The notes: generated from the letters alone by a model not told the origin. 64,000 bases of DNA from Pseudomonadota bacterium (GCA_018821985.1 JAHJKP010000039.1:1-64000); one strand, 5' to 3'. Shown: positions 47,389-57,597, counted from the first letter of the stretch. Made by a program: numbers and translations.

Positions 47389-47462
47389 GAAATACTCCTT
47401 TTTTTTTAAAAATTTACGGAATTATTATACCAGGAAAGAGAGAAAGCACACGAAATTTGCAC

Positions 47463-47479
47463 GCAAGGTGTTACCTTGC
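47463..47479 (-). other. Small hairpin downstream of hrpB
   Basis: GCAAGGT and ACCTTGC form a 7-bp stem with a 3-base loop between hrpB and the aldolase gene. No T-run follows, so a terminator is doubtful. Confidence 0.3.
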
Positions 47480-47509
47480 ATAACGTGGTCTACATTTCCC
47501 GAATTCCAC

Positions 47510-50062
47510 TTATTTTCTGGGTTTGATCCGCCGAGTAGGCTGGGCCAGCCAGGGGTCATCCGGCCAGTGATGTTTGGGATAGCGGCCCCTGAGCTCCTTT
47601 TTCACCTCATGATAGGCACCTTCCCAGAAACCGCGCAGATCCTGGGTGATCTGCATGGGGCGCTGGGCCGGGGAAAGCAGATGGAGCAGTACCGGCACTG
47701 TATTATTGCAGATCTTCGGCGTGTCGGCCAGACCAAACATCTCCTGGAGGCGCACCGCCAGCACCGGAGGTTCGCCCAGGATGTAGCGCAACCGAACCCT
47801 GGAGCCACTGGGAACCTCAATGTGAGAGGGGGCCTCCCGGTCTAATTGGCTCTGCTGTTGCCAGTTGAGCATGGCGGCAAGGATAGTGAACAAGTCAAGT
47901 TTTCTGAGATGTTCCGCGCTCCGCATCCCGGTGAGATAGGGCGCCAGCCACTGCTCCAGGCTCTCAAGTAGACAGGCATCCGAGACATCCGGCCAGCCAG
48001 CTTCCGGCTGCCAGAGCCGCATACACTCCAACCGCGCCTGCAAGTCCCTAGCCTTGTCGCTCCAAGGCAAGATCGTAAGGCCACGGTTGCGAATAGCGGA
48101 CAACAGGGCGGCCAGCACTGCAGCAGACGAGGGATTTTCCAGAGGACTTGTTTGCAGAATCAGCTCATCCAGTCGCAAGAGACGCAAGGCCTTCACCGTA
48201 CCACTCTGATCTTCCCAGTACACCTTCTCCTCCCGTTGTAGCCGAGTGACGAAAAGAGCCAATAAGGAATCTTTGTTCAGAGGGGCGGCAAGAAAAATAC
48301 GGCCCTCGACTCGGCCAGCATCCAATTCAGCCACCGCCAGATATTCGTGGGCAGCGAGGCGATCATGGGCCGGAAGAAGCGCTCCCCGACCGGAACTCAG
48401 CTTGTACTGCCCCCTGCCCTCAACTCTTTGCTGGGCGATCCTGTCCGGGAAGGCCACGGCCAGAAGTTCACCCGCAGTCATCGTGAGCTCTGCCCTATGC
48501 TCCTCGTTATTCCTGGTGGTTTTGGGTAGATGCTCCCGGAGCTGCCTGCTGGTCTGACACACCCTGCGGCAGGCATCGGTATCTACATCCAAAGACCTTG
48601 CCGCTGCCGGACCATCCCTGCGGAAGACCGCCAGAGCATGAAGCCGGTCTTCGATATCCGCCGAACGCTCCCGCCCCTTCATAATATCGCGTTCAGACAG
48701 CAGAGCAGCAAAATCGCAGGCCAATCCTATTGTGCCATGTGTGTTTGCCGCAAGCAGCATACTCCCAAGGCGTGGATGGACTGGAAGCTCAGCCATTTTC
48801 CGACCAGGAAGGGTTATACGACCTTGGCGGTCCAAGGCCCCAAGAGTCCGCAGAAGAGATTGGGCCTGGGCAAAATGACCTGCCGGTGGAGGATCAAGCC
48901 AGCGCAGTCCGCCAGGATCATGCACTCCCCAGCGGGCCAGATCCAGAACCAATTGACTCAGGTCGGCGGCAAGAATCTCCGGCGAGTCAAAAGGCTTGAG
49001 GCCGTGCTCCTCACCCATGCTCCACAGACGATAACAGTGGCCCGGACCAAGACGACCGGCCCGACCGGCGCGCTGGGTGGCTGAAGCCTTGGATATACGC
49101 TGAGTGGTCAGCCGGCTGAGGCCGCTGTTGGCGTCGAACTGAGGGCTCCGTTTCCAGCCGCTGTCCACCACCGTATGGATGCCTTCGATGGTGATGCTGG
49201 TTTCAGCAATGGGCGTGGCCAGAATGATGCGCCGTCTCCCTACCCGGTCCGGTTGCACCGCAGCAGTCTGGGCGGCAAGGCTCAGATCGCCGTAAAGGGG
49301 ATGGATGACGGTATCGGCTTGCGACAGAACAGCGGTCAGCAGAGCTTGGGTATAACGGATCTCCGCTGCCCCGGGGAGAAAAGCCAGGATATCGCCCGGC
49401 TGCTCGGCCAGGGCCTTATTAATAGCTGTGGCCATCTGTTTTGCAATCTCACGGGGATAATTTTGGAGCAGTTGCCCGGCCCGGTAATATTCCACCCCCA
49501 CCGGATAGCTCTGGCCCGTCCCCATAACCACCGGAGCCTCATCAAGTAGTCGGCTGACGGCTCCGGTATCCAAGGTGGCGGACATGATCAGAAGCTTGAG
49601 ATCCTGCCGCAGGCCGCCCATCACATCCAGGCAGAGGGCCAGGGCCAGATCAGCCTGAAGACTGCGTTCGTGGAACTCATCAAAGATCACCAGTCCCACC
49701 CCGGCAAGCTCAGGATCGTCCTGCAGACGGCGGGTAAGCACCCCCTCGGTAACCACCTGCACTCTGGTTGCCGCCGAGACCTTTGATTCAAAACGAACGC
49801 GGTAGCCCACGGTCCGGCCTACTTCCTCGCCCAACTGCCGGGCCATGAAGGCAGCGGCCAAGCGGGCTGCAAGCCGTCGCGGCTCAAGCATCAAGATGGT
49901 TTTTCCCGCCAGCCAGGGCTCAGAAAGCAGGGCCAGGGGCACTACCGTGGTCTTGCCCGAACCGGGCGGGGCGCTGAGCACCACCGCCTCGCGGCTGGCC
50001 AGCTGCGCCCGCAAATCCGGCAGGATCTCATGGATGGGGAGTTTGATTACGGAGACAACCAT
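47510..50062 (-). CDS. hrpB: ATP-dependent helicase HrpB
   Basis: This 850-residue DEAH/RHA-type helicase has motif I APPGSGKTT (~31-39), motif II in the variant form DEFHERS, motif III SAT, motif VI QRAGRAGRLGPG, and the C-terminal HrpB domain with its LLSPAQRPMQITQDLRGFW ending. Length and order match HrpB. The cellular role (RNA processing) is only partly known in the family. Its start is close to the 50063-50454 gap. Confidence 0.92.
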   Translation of the reverse strand: MVVSVIKLPIHEILPDLRAQLASREAVVLSAPPGSGKTTVVPLALLSEPWLAGKTILMLEPRRLAARLAAAFMARQLGEEVGRTVGYRVRFESKVSAATRVQVVTEGVLTRRLQDDPELAGVGLVIFDEFHERSLQADLALALCLDVMGGLRQDLKLLIMSATLDTGAVSRLLDEAPVVMGTGQSYPVGVEYYRAGQLLQNYPREIAKQMATAINKALAEQPGDILAFLPGAAEIRYTQALLTAVLSQADTVIHPLYGDLSLAAQTAAVQPDRVGRRRIILATPIAETSITIEGIHTVVDSGWKRSPQFDANSGLSRLTTQRISKASATQRAGRAGRLGPGHCYRLWSMGEEHGLKPFDSPEILAADLSQLVLDLARWGVHDPGGLRWLDPPPAGHFAQAQSLLRTLGALDRQGRITLPGRKMAELPVHPRLGSMLLAANTHGTIGLACDFAALLSERDIMKGRERSADIEDRLHALAVFRRDGPAAARSLDVDTDACRRVCQTSRQLREHLPKTTRNNEEHRAELTMTAGELLAVAFPDRIAQQRVEGRGQYKLSSGRGALLPAHDRLAAHEYLAVAELDAGRVEGRIFLAAPLNKDSLLALFVTRLQREEKVYWEDQSGTVKALRLLRLDELILQTSPLENPSSAAVLAALLSAIRNRGLTILPWSDKARDLQARLECMRLWQPEAGWPDVSDACLLESLEQWLAPYLTGMRSAEHLRKLDLFTILAAMLNWQQQSQLDREAPSHIEVPSGSRVRLRYILGEPPVLAVRLQEMFGLADTPKICNNTVPVLLHLLSPAQRPMQITQDLRGFWEGAYHEVKKELRGRYPKHHWPDDPWLAQPTRRIKPRK

Positions 50063-50454
50063 TATAGGTTTTGTCAGCAGGAAAACCGCTTACACGTTTT
50101 GATAAAAGAAAGCTGATAGACAATAAGGGAAGTTGACACAGACATAGCAGCCACGTACAGCATCCACCATCATACAAAATCCCTCGACCAAGATTACTTC
50201 CCACTCTACCCTTATTTCGTGACTCTTGCCACGAAGAGGTTTGATGAACAGGCACGGAGATTTCTCTTGTTATCTGGTCATAGATAAAAATACCTCCACC
50301 GTCTACTCCCTGTAGATATCCAGTGTAAAGACCGGTTAAAAAGAGTAAAGTTTAGATAATTTTACTCTATCCTGGCATCCGGTTCTCTCAACCCAAGTTT
50401 ACCCTTCACCTCACGCGAACCTCTATTCCTTGCAATGACGGACAAATACCCACT
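50063..50454. promoter_or_regulatory. Gap between hrpB and Nramp gene, with inverted repeat
   Basis: These 392 bases carry no recognised gene. AGAGTAAA (50342-50349) and TTTACTCT (50361-50368) form a perfect 8-bp inverted repeat with an 11-base AT-rich spacer, about 87 bases before the transporter start. That fits a repressor operator such as a metal-responsive one, but no known box was matched. Confidence 0.4.
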
Positions 50455-51696
50455 ATGGCAATAGCTAAAAAGGGTTTCCCTTTTAAAACGCTTTTCAGCT
50501 TTCTTGGCCCAGGATTTCTGGTCACGGTCGGCTTTATCGATCCCGGCAACTGGGCGACGAATATTGAGGGCGGTTCAAAATTCGGCTATGAACTGCTCTG
50601 GGTTATCACCCTCAGTACAATCATGTTGATTGTGATCCAGAACATGGCCGCCAAACTCGGTATTGCCACTGGGAAATCACTTGCGGTCAATATCCGGGAA
50701 CGCTTCTCGGCTCCAGTATCAGCATTTCTGGGACTGACCATTGTCCTGGCCTGTGTCGCGACCGACGTTGCGGAATTAATCGGCGGAGCTATCGGCTTCA
50801 ACCTGCTCTTCGGGTTACCCTTGTGGATGGGGGCTCTCATCACAGTGCTTCTTGAGGTGTTTTTGATCATCAGCCAACGATATCATCGACTGGAGATGGT
50901 CATCATAGGTTTTCTCGGCATCATCGGCATCTGCTACCTCCTCGAGATCCTGATCGTCAAGCCCGACTGGACGGCCGTATTTCCTGCCATGGTTGTTCCG
51001 AACATTAACAGAAGCAGCATTTACGTGGCCATGGCCATCCTAGGAGCAGTTGTCATGCCCCATAACATCTTCCTTCATTCCAACGTCATTCACAGCCGGA
51101 AGTGGGGCGTCTCTGAAAGCGAAAAGATGTCTCTTCTGCGTTACGAAAAGATCGATACCCTTGCTGCCATGCTCATGGGGTGGATGATAAATTCGGCCAT
51201 GATCATTGTTGCCGCCGCCGTCTTCTCCCGCAGCCATATCATGGTTGACAGCATCGAGCAGGCAGCGGCGACCTTGAAACCTCTGGCCGGGCCTCTTGCC
51301 AATTTCCTGTTCGCCGTTGCCCTGGTCTTCGCAGGAGTCGGCTCCTCGGTCACATCGTCCATGGCAGAAGTCAATGTCATCACCGGTTTTCTAGGAAAAC
51401 CGGAAGATCCCCGGACCCTGCTCTACAGACTTTCTGTTTTTGTTACGGCCATTCCGTCATTCTTGATCATTCTTCTGTCCATGGACACCTATCGCATCCT
51501 GATCTTCAGTCAGGTCGTATTAAGCATTCAACTTCCCTTTACACTGCTACCCTTACTGATTCTCTGCCGTGACCGCAAACTCATGGGACGCTTCAGCAGC
51601 AGCCTGCTGGAATTCACATCCGCTGTGATCATTTCGGCTATTGTTATCGTCCTGAATATCTACCTGCTTTATTCGACTCTTACAGGAGAGGCCTGA
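50455..51696 (+). CDS. mntH: Nramp-family divalent metal transporter (MntH-like)
   Basis: This 413-residue protein with about eleven helices imports Mn2+ or Fe2+ with protons. The metal-site motifs of helices 1 and 6 are both present: DPGN at 29-32 and VVMPHNIFLHS near 200. The methionine in MPHN favours transition metals over Ca or Mg. A universal stress protein gene starts one base after its stop. Confidence 0.9.
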   Translation: MAIAKKGFPFKTLFSFLGPGFLVTVGFIDPGNWATNIEGGSKFGYELLWVITLSTIMLIVIQNMAAKLGIATGKSLAVNIRERFSAPVSAFLGLTIVLACVATDVAELIGGAIGFNLLFGLPLWMGALITVLLEVFLIISQRYHRLEMVIIGFLGIIGICYLLEILIVKPDWTAVFPAMVVPNINRSSIYVAMAILGAVVMPHNIFLHSNVIHSRKWGVSESEKMSLLRYEKIDTLAAMLMGWMINSAMIIVAAAVFSRSHIMVDSIEQAAATLKPLAGPLANFLFAVALVFAGVGSSVTSSMAEVNVITGFLGKPEDPRTLLYRLSVFVTAIPSFLIILLSMDTYRILIFSQVVLSIQLPFTLLPLLILCRDRKLMGRFSSSLLEFTSAVIISAIVIVLNIYLLYSTLTGEA

Positions 51697-51697
51697 C

Positions 51698-52108
51698 ATG
51701 CAAGTATACAAGAAAATTCTGGTCACCATGGACTGCTCGCCGGTAGACGATACCATTATTGAGCATATATCGGCCCTGGCCCTTCAGAACAAGGCCGAGG
51801 TCTTCCTTATCCATGTGGTACACTCCCATACGCTTGACCAGGACCGGGCCTTACACAAACAGGCTGAAGCATCGCTGCAATTGCAATGTGAATTATTACA
51901 AGAACGAGGCGTCAGATCCCACATCATCATCAGAAGCGGTGAACCGGAAGAAGAAATAGTGAAAGAAATTGAGGGAAATGACTATAACCTTGTGGCCATG
52001 GCCACTCATGGCCACACTTTCATCGGAGACATGCTGTATGGTAGTGTCTCCCAAACCCTCAAGCACAGCATCAGCACCCCTCTGCTGCTGATAAAAGCCC
52101 CTCGCTAA
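51698..52108 (+). CDS. Universal stress protein (UspA family)
   Basis: This 136-residue single-domain Usp has the start KKILVTMDCS and the ATP-type motif ATHGHTFIGDMLYGSVS near the C-terminus. It is coupled to the Nramp gene (one base gap, AGGAGAGG site inside the transporter end), so it may regulate or sense the transporter, as Usp-transporter pairs do elsewhere; this is inference. Confidence 0.85.
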   Translation: MQVYKKILVTMDCSPVDDTIIEHISALALQNKAEVFLIHVVHSHTLDQDRALHKQAEASLQLQCELLQERGVRSHIIIRSGEPEEEIVKEIEGNDYNLVAMATHGHTFIGDMLYGSVSQTLKHSISTPLLLIKAPR

Positions 52109-52576
52109 ACACCTTCTCGCCGAAGAGAAAGAACCATTCACAGCACCGGCATCACTCAACAACCATTGCCTCAGACTTTCTCCCCGCCAGTGATCCACAA
52201 AAAACACCTGTCAACAAATATACAAAATAATAATGAACAGTATATCGGCACAAATCTGGAGAGTCATATCAGGAGCGATATGATGAGGATTTTTTGTATA
52301 CGGCAAACAACAAAATAGCATCATCCCTCTTTCTTGGCGACAACATATGAATTGTATTTCCTTATTTCATTTCTGCTAGTTACTAGCTCGACATTTCTGG
52401 TATCAGACTGATACTTTAGCCTTTCTATATCAAGCTCTAAATTTCAAATATTTTTCAGACACACCACTTTCTTCCAAATAGTTAAGACCAATTCTTAAAA
52501 AGAACTTACTTTTTCTCGGGAAAGCTATGCTCATTCCCCCCTTGACGCCCATCTAAAAACATACTAAACAGGCGGA
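52109..52576 (+). other. Gap upstream of the efflux operon
   Basis: These 468 AT-rich bases carry no recognised gene. A weak hairpin, TCATATC-AGGAGC-GATATGA (52264-52283), precedes a T6 run and could terminate the usp transcript. A palindrome TATCA-GAC-TGATA lies at 52401-52413, and another inverted repeat at 52482-52498. Confidence 0.4.
52482..52498. promoter_or_regulatory. Candidate TetR operator
   Basis: TTAAGA-CCAAT-TCTTAA is a perfect 6-bp inverted repeat with a 5-base spacer, 79 bases before the TetR gene that heads the efflux operon. Position and shape fit self-repression. Confidence 0.4.
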
Positions 52577-53260
52577 ATGAACATTCACTCCACAGAAATA
52601 TCCTCCGCTCAGACGGATCCCGGCAGCAAACGGGAGCTCATAATCCATGCCACCATCAAACTCATCTCCGAGTATGGCTTCCATGGCACGCCCATCTCCA
52701 TGATTGCCCATGAGGCCGGGGTGGGAGCGGGTACCATCTATAGATATTTCAAGGACAAAGACACCCTGGTTCTCGATATCTTTAAAGTGGTGAACTGTGC
52801 TTTCAAACAAACCCTCCTGCATGGATATGATGCCAATCAGACAATACGCGACCGTTTTCTCCATCTCTGCCGGGGAATATTTCAGTATGGGATACAAAAT
52901 CCGTACGAGTTCAAGTTCATAGAGCAATTCTACAATTCACCCTACGGCACCAGCCTGCGTCGGGAAAAGCTCTTCTGTAATTGTGGTGACACCGGTCAAG
53001 ATCTGCCGCTGGAACAGGTATTTGCCGCAGGTCAGGCCCAACAGGTCATCAAGGAACTGCCGCAGGCCGCACTCATCGCCCTTGCCATCGGCCCCATTGT
53101 CTTTCTGGTCAAGGACAGTATCGCCGGCCTGATTCAACTGGATCAAACAACCATCAACAACACCCTGGCTGCCTGCTGGGATGCGATACAACAAGAGACA
53201 GGCAATAACAGGCAGCCCGTCATCACTCCATCCTCTCCCTCAACTGACAAAAAACCATGA
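52577..53260 (+). CDS. TetR/AcrR-family regulator of the efflux operon
   Basis: This 227-residue regulator has a TetR helix-turn-helix (residues 18-62: ISEYGFHGTPISMIAHEAGV, GAGTIYRYFKDKDTL). The ligand domain has three clustered cysteines (HLCRG, FCNCGD). Its stop overlaps the start of the membrane-fusion gene (ATGA), so it is co-transcribed with the pump and probably represses it until a pump substrate binds. Confidence 0.88.
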   Translation: MNIHSTEISSAQTDPGSKRELIIHATIKLISEYGFHGTPISMIAHEAGVGAGTIYRYFKDKDTLVLDIFKVVNCAFKQTLLHGYDANQTIRDRFLHLCRGIFQYGIQNPYEFKFIEQFYNSPYGTSLRREKLFCNCGDTGQDLPLEQVFAAGQAQQVIKELPQAALIALAIGPIVFLVKDSIAGLIQLDQTTINNTLAACWDAIQQETGNNRQPVITPSSPSTDKKP

Positions 53261-54387
53261 AAAAGCGTATTCTTCTCACCATCCTTGCCCTTATCATTAT
53301 CGGCGGTTCCTTGGCCGGTATCAAAGTCCTGCAGATCCGGCACATGATGGCGGTCGGCAGCAAGATGGTCCCGCCATCGGAAACCATCTCCACGGTACCG
53401 GTCCAGCATCAATCCTGGGAGTCTGTACTCTCGGCAGTCGGCTCCCTCGATGCCGTCCAGGGAGTAACCGTGGCCGCTGAACAACCGGGCAAGGTGGTGG
53501 CGATCTCCTTTACCCCCGGTGATTTTGTCGAAAAAGGTGCCCCGCTGGCCAAACTGGACACCAGCGCTGAAGAGGCCCAGTTACGGGCCATGGAAAGCAG
53601 CAGAGATCTGGCCCGCACCAATCTGTGTCGTCTGGCTGAACTGGCCGACCAGGGTCTTATTTCCCAGGCAGAATTTGACAATGCCAAGGCCGGGTTCAAA
53701 GAGGCCGAGGCCCAGACTGAAAACATCCAGGCCATCATCCAGAAGAAAAATATCAAGGCCCCCTTTTCCGGCAGACTGGGTATCCGCCAGATCAATCTCG
53801 GTCAGTTTCTGAAAGAGGGTCAGGAAATCGTCTCCCTGCAGGTCCTTGATCCGATCTTTGTTAATTTCATGCTGCCCCAGCAGGAACTGAGCAGGATCAA
53901 AACCGGGATGGTAGTGCGCATTACCGGTGACGGAATCGACAAAGAGCAGATTAGCGGCAAGATAACAGCCATTGCCCCCCAGGTGGACGCCCAGACCCGC
54001 AACATCCGGGTCCAGGCAACAGTTGCAAACAAAAACGAAATTCTACGCCCCGGAATGTTTGTCAATGCCGCCATAGTGTTGCCGGAACAGACAAAGGTTT
54101 TCACCATCCCCGGTACTGCAGTTCTCTATGCCCCTTACAGCGATTCAGTTTTTGTGGTGGAAGAAAAGAAGGATGAAAAAAGCGGTAAAGACATCAAGGC
54201 ATTGCGCCAGCAGTTTGTCCGTATCGGTGAGAAACGCGGTGACTTTGTGGCAGTTCTCTCTGGTCTGCAGGGAGGAGAAACAGTGGCCAGCATTGGAGTC
54301 TTCAAACTGCGCAATGGTCAGAGCGTGGTGATCGACAACAGCCAGGCGCCGGCCTTCGAGATGCAACCAAAACCGGAAAATAATTAG
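53257..54387 (+). CDS. RND efflux membrane-fusion (periplasmic adaptor) protein
   Basis: This 376-residue adaptor links the inner-membrane pump to the outer-membrane channel. It has an N-terminal anchor (5-23), a lipoyl/barrel-sandwich part (VTVAAEQPGKVVAISFTPGDFV), a short coiled-coil hairpin (~105-165), and beta-barrel and membrane-proximal domains. Motifs IKAPFSGRLGIRQINLGQ are typical of the MexE/AcrA group. It starts inside the TetR gene end. Confidence 0.92.
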   Translation: MKKRILLTILALIIIGGSLAGIKVLQIRHMMAVGSKMVPPSETISTVPVQHQSWESVLSAVGSLDAVQGVTVAAEQPGKVVAISFTPGDFVEKGAPLAKLDTSAEEAQLRAMESSRDLARTNLCRLAELADQGLISQAEFDNAKAGFKEAEAQTENIQAIIQKKNIKAPFSGRLGIRQINLGQFLKEGQEIVSLQVLDPIFVNFMLPQQELSRIKTGMVVRITGDGIDKEQISGKITAIAPQVDAQTRNIRVQATVANKNEILRPGMFVNAAIVLPEQTKVFTIPGTAVLYAPYSDSVFVVEEKKDEKSGKDIKALRQQFVRIGEKRGDFVAVLSGLQGGETVASIGVFKLRNGQSVVIDNSQAPAFEMQPKPENN

Positions 54388-54398
54388 ATTATCAGGTA

Positions 54399-54446
54399 GT
54401 TAGTCTGTAGTCTTTTAGCTTACAGACTAAAAGACTACAGACTAAC
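54399..54446 (+). repeat. Perfect 20-bp inverted repeat in the MFP-RND gap
   Basis: The arms at 54399-54418 and 54427-54446 are exactly complementary over 20 bp with an 8-base loop (CTTACAGA). They are built from overlapping AGTCT/AGACT words. It ends 30 bases before the RND start. There is no T-run right after it, so it is not a typical terminator. It may weaken read-through, stabilise the upstream mRNA, or be a mobile hairpin remnant. Confidence 0.85.
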
Positions 54447-54476
54447 AAGCTCTTCATTTTTACTCCGTGCCGTGCC

Positions 54477-57400
54477 ATGAATTTTACTGATATTTTTATC
54501 CGTCGTCCTGTCCTTGCCCTGGTGATCAGCCTGGTCATCATCATTGCCGGACTCCAGGCCATTAAAACCGTTAATGTCCGCCAGTATCCCCGCAGTGAAA
54601 ATTCAACGGTAACGGTCACCACCGTCTATGTCGGGGCCAGCGCCGAACTGGTGCGGGGATTTATCACTACTCCGCTGGAGAGGGCGATTGCCGCAGCCGA
54701 CGGCATTGATTATATCCAGTCCCAGAGCTCCCAGGGAGTTTCTACCATCAGCGTCCGCTTGAAGTTGAACTATGATGCCACCAAGGCCCTGGCCGAAATC
54801 AGTTCTAAGGTCGACCAGGTCCGGGCCGACCTGCCGCCGGAAGCCGAAGTTCCGATCATCAATATTGAATCGGCAGACAGCAAGTTTGCCGCCGCCTACC
54901 TGAGCTTCACCTCGGATGTCCTGAAGCAGAACGAGATCACCGACTATCTGACACGGGCCATACAGCCACGCCTTTCCGCCCTGGCCGGGGTTCAGCGGGC
55001 CGAGATCCTTGGCGGTCGCACCTTTGCCATGCGCATCTGGCTCAAACCGGACCGAATGGCGGCCTACAACATCACGCCGGTACAGGTTCGCCAGGCCCTG
55101 GCCGCCAATAACTATCTGGCTGCCCTCGGCCGCACCAAAGGGTCTCTGATCCAGGTCAACATCACCGCTGATACCAACCTGAGCTCCATCCAGGATTTCA
55201 AGCGCCTCATTGTCCACAATCAGGATGGCGCCTCCATCCGCATTGAGGATATTGGCGACGTGGTACTCGGCGCCGAAGACTACAACGCCGAGGTCCATTT
55301 TTCCGGCAAGACCGCCGTCTTCATGGGTATATGGCCCCTGCCTAACGCCAACTCCCTGGATGTAATCAAGCTGGTCAAAGATGAGATGGCGGCCATCCAG
55401 AAAGACCTGCCCAGCGGCATGCAGGCCCGGATCGCTTATGACAGCACCGACTACATCAATAATGCTATCCACGAGGTCCTTAAGACTCTGGGTGACACCA
55501 TGCTCATCGTGGTGGTGATCATCTTCCTCTTTATGGGTTCCTTTCGCTCGGTCTTTATCCCGGTAGTTACCATCCCCCTCTCCCTGATCGGAGCGGTCTT
55601 TCTCATGCAGGTCTTCGGCTTCACCATCAATCTGCTGACCCTGCTCGCCATAGTCCTCTCTGTGGGCCTAGTGGTGGACGATGCCATTATCGTCGTTGAA
55701 AATGTTGAACGCCATATCCGCAAAGGTCTCAAACCCTTTGATGCCGCCATTGTCGCCGCCCGGGAGCTGGTAGGGCCGATTATTGCCATGACCATAACGC
55801 TCGCCGCGGTCTATGCCCCCATCGGTCTGCAGGGCGGGCTGACAGGTGCCCTCTTCCGGGAATTCGCCTTTACCCTGGCCGGGGCCGTGACCATCTCCGG
55901 AATCGTGGCCCTGACCCTCTCGCCCATGATGTCGGCCAAGCTCCTGAAACCAGGCCTTGCAGAACATGGACTGGCCGGACGAATCAGCCGCGGATTTGAT
56001 CGAATCAAGGACATCTATGGCCGCATACTGGATCAGACCCTGAAAAGCAGACCGGCAGTCTATCTGGTCTGGCTCGTTATCAGTCTGCTGGCAATCCCCA
56101 TGTTCAAAATGTCGCCGGTGGAACTTGCACCCGCTGAAGATCAGGGAGTAATATTTGGCATCCTTGATGCCGCCGCCAACTCCACCCTTGATCAGACCAG
56201 CCAGTATGCGGCAGCGGCCAACAAGATTTTTCTCTCTGAACCGGAAACCAAATTTACCTTCCAGATGACCATGCCCTCTTCCGGATTTGGGGGCATGGTC
56301 ATCAAGCCCTGGGCGGAACGCAAACGCACCGTCTTCCAAGTCCTGCCCGAAGTCCAGCACAAACTGGCGACCATTCCCGGTGTCCGCATGTTCCCGGTAA
56401 TCCGTCCTTCCCTGCCGGGAGGCGGCCAGTTCCCGGTGGAATTTGTCCTGGCCTCAACCGCAGAGCCGGAACAGATCCTCGAGTTCGCCAAAAAGTTACA
56501 GATGAAGGCCATGACCAGTGGCAAGTTTGCCTTTCCACCACTCATTGACATGAAGGTCGACCAGCCGCAGTCCGAGCTGATCATCGACCGTGACCGGGTG
56601 GCAGATCTCGGACTCAATCTGCAGCAGGTGGGAGCTGATATCGGTTCCATGCTTGGCGGCAATTTCGTCAACCGCTTTGATATCGCCGGCCGCAGCTACA
56701 AGGTCATCCCCCAGATTCAACGAAGCGACCGCCTCAATCCTGAGCAGTTACGCAATATCTATATCACCGGACCCAACGGACAGATGGTGCCCCTGTCAAG
56801 TGTCGCCACCATCCGCAATTCAACGACGGCCCGTTCCATGAACCGCTTCCAGCAATTGAACGCCGTCACCATCAGCGGTGTCTCCGTGGTCCCTCTTGAT
56901 GACGCGTTGCGATTTCTTGAAGATGAGGCCGCAAAAATCCTGCCACATGGCTACATACTTGATTATACTGGTGAATCCAGACAATTGCGCACTGAAGGAA
57001 ACCGCTTCCTGCCGGCATTCGGCCTGGCAGTGGTGCTGATCTTCCTGGCTCTGGCTGCTCAGTTCAACAGCTTCCGTGATCCCTTCGTCATCCTTGCCGG
57101 TTCCGTGCCCCTGGCCATATTCGGGGCTCTGACCTTCACCTTCCTGAAGATTCCCAACCCCAATATCCCTTTCTGGACCAATGGTTGGACCACGACCCTG
57201 AACATTTACTCCCAAGTGGGGTTGATCACGCTGGTCGGGCTGGTTGCCAAAAACGGAATTCTCATCGTCGAATTCGCCAATAAACTCCAGGACCGGGGCC
57301 ATTCCAAGCTTGAGGCCGTGCGTGAAGCCTCCATGACCCGTCTGCGCCCCATTCTGATGACCAGTTGCGCCACCGCCGCCGGCCATTTTCCCCTGACCCT

Positions 57401-57557
57401 GGTAACCGGAGCAGGAGCTGCGGCCCGGAACTCTATCGGTCTGGTGCTGGTCGGCGGCATCGTCATAGGCACCATTTTTACCCTCTTTGTGGTACCTTCA
57501 ATCTATATGCTGGTAGCTCAGAACCGAAAGATGACAGGTGAAAATCTGGAAATATGA
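54477..57557 (+). CDS. RND multidrug efflux transporter (HAE1-type)
   Basis: This 1026-residue inner-membrane pump exports drugs or other toxic compounds with proton import. Twelve helices and two large periplasmic loops follow the RND plan. Helix 4 carries the proton-relay aspartate pair (GLVVDDAIIVVENVERH). The opening MNFTDIFIRRPVLALVISL is typical of the hydrophobe/amphiphile exporter group. It sits between its adaptor and outer-membrane partner. Confidence 0.93.
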   Translation: MNFTDIFIRRPVLALVISLVIIIAGLQAIKTVNVRQYPRSENSTVTVTTVYVGASAELVRGFITTPLERAIAAADGIDYIQSQSSQGVSTISVRLKLNYDATKALAEISSKVDQVRADLPPEAEVPIINIESADSKFAAAYLSFTSDVLKQNEITDYLTRAIQPRLSALAGVQRAEILGGRTFAMRIWLKPDRMAAYNITPVQVRQALAANNYLAALGRTKGSLIQVNITADTNLSSIQDFKRLIVHNQDGASIRIEDIGDVVLGAEDYNAEVHFSGKTAVFMGIWPLPNANSLDVIKLVKDEMAAIQKDLPSGMQARIAYDSTDYINNAIHEVLKTLGDTMLIVVVIIFLFMGSFRSVFIPVVTIPLSLIGAVFLMQVFGFTINLLTLLAIVLSVGLVVDDAIIVVENVERHIRKGLKPFDAAIVAARELVGPIIAMTITLAAVYAPIGLQGGLTGALFREFAFTLAGAVTISGIVALTLSPMMSAKLLKPGLAEHGLAGRISRGFDRIKDIYGRILDQTLKSRPAVYLVWLVISLLAIPMFKMSPVELAPAEDQGVIFGILDAAANSTLDQTSQYAAAANKIFLSEPETKFTFQMTMPSSGFGGMVIKPWAERKRTVFQVLPEVQHKLATIPGVRMFPVIRPSLPGGGQFPVEFVLASTAEPEQILEFAKKLQMKAMTSGKFAFPPLIDMKVDQPQSELIIDRDRVADLGLNLQQVGADIGSMLGGNFVNRFDIAGRSYKVIPQIQRSDRLNPEQLRNIYITGPNGQMVPLSSVATIRNSTTARSMNRFQQLNAVTISGVSVVPLDDALRFLEDEAAKILPHGYILDYTGESRQLRTEGNRFLPAFGLAVVLIFLALAAQFNSFRDPFVILAGSVPLAIFGALTFTFLKIPNPNIPFWTNGWTTTLNIYSQVGLITLVGLVAKNGILIVEFANKLQDRGHSKLEAVREASMTRLRPILMTSCATAAGHFPLTLVTGAGAAARNSIGLVLVGGIVIGTIFTLFVVPSIYMLVAQNRKMTGENLEI

Positions 57558-57597
57558 GTTATAGTCAAGGCTCCCTCAAAGCAATAAAGGAATACCC

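Noticed and set aside
46751-47845. 364-codon frame antisense to the KDPG aldolase and hrpB end
   Set aside because: Spans two real genes on the other strand and has biased, non-domain composition.
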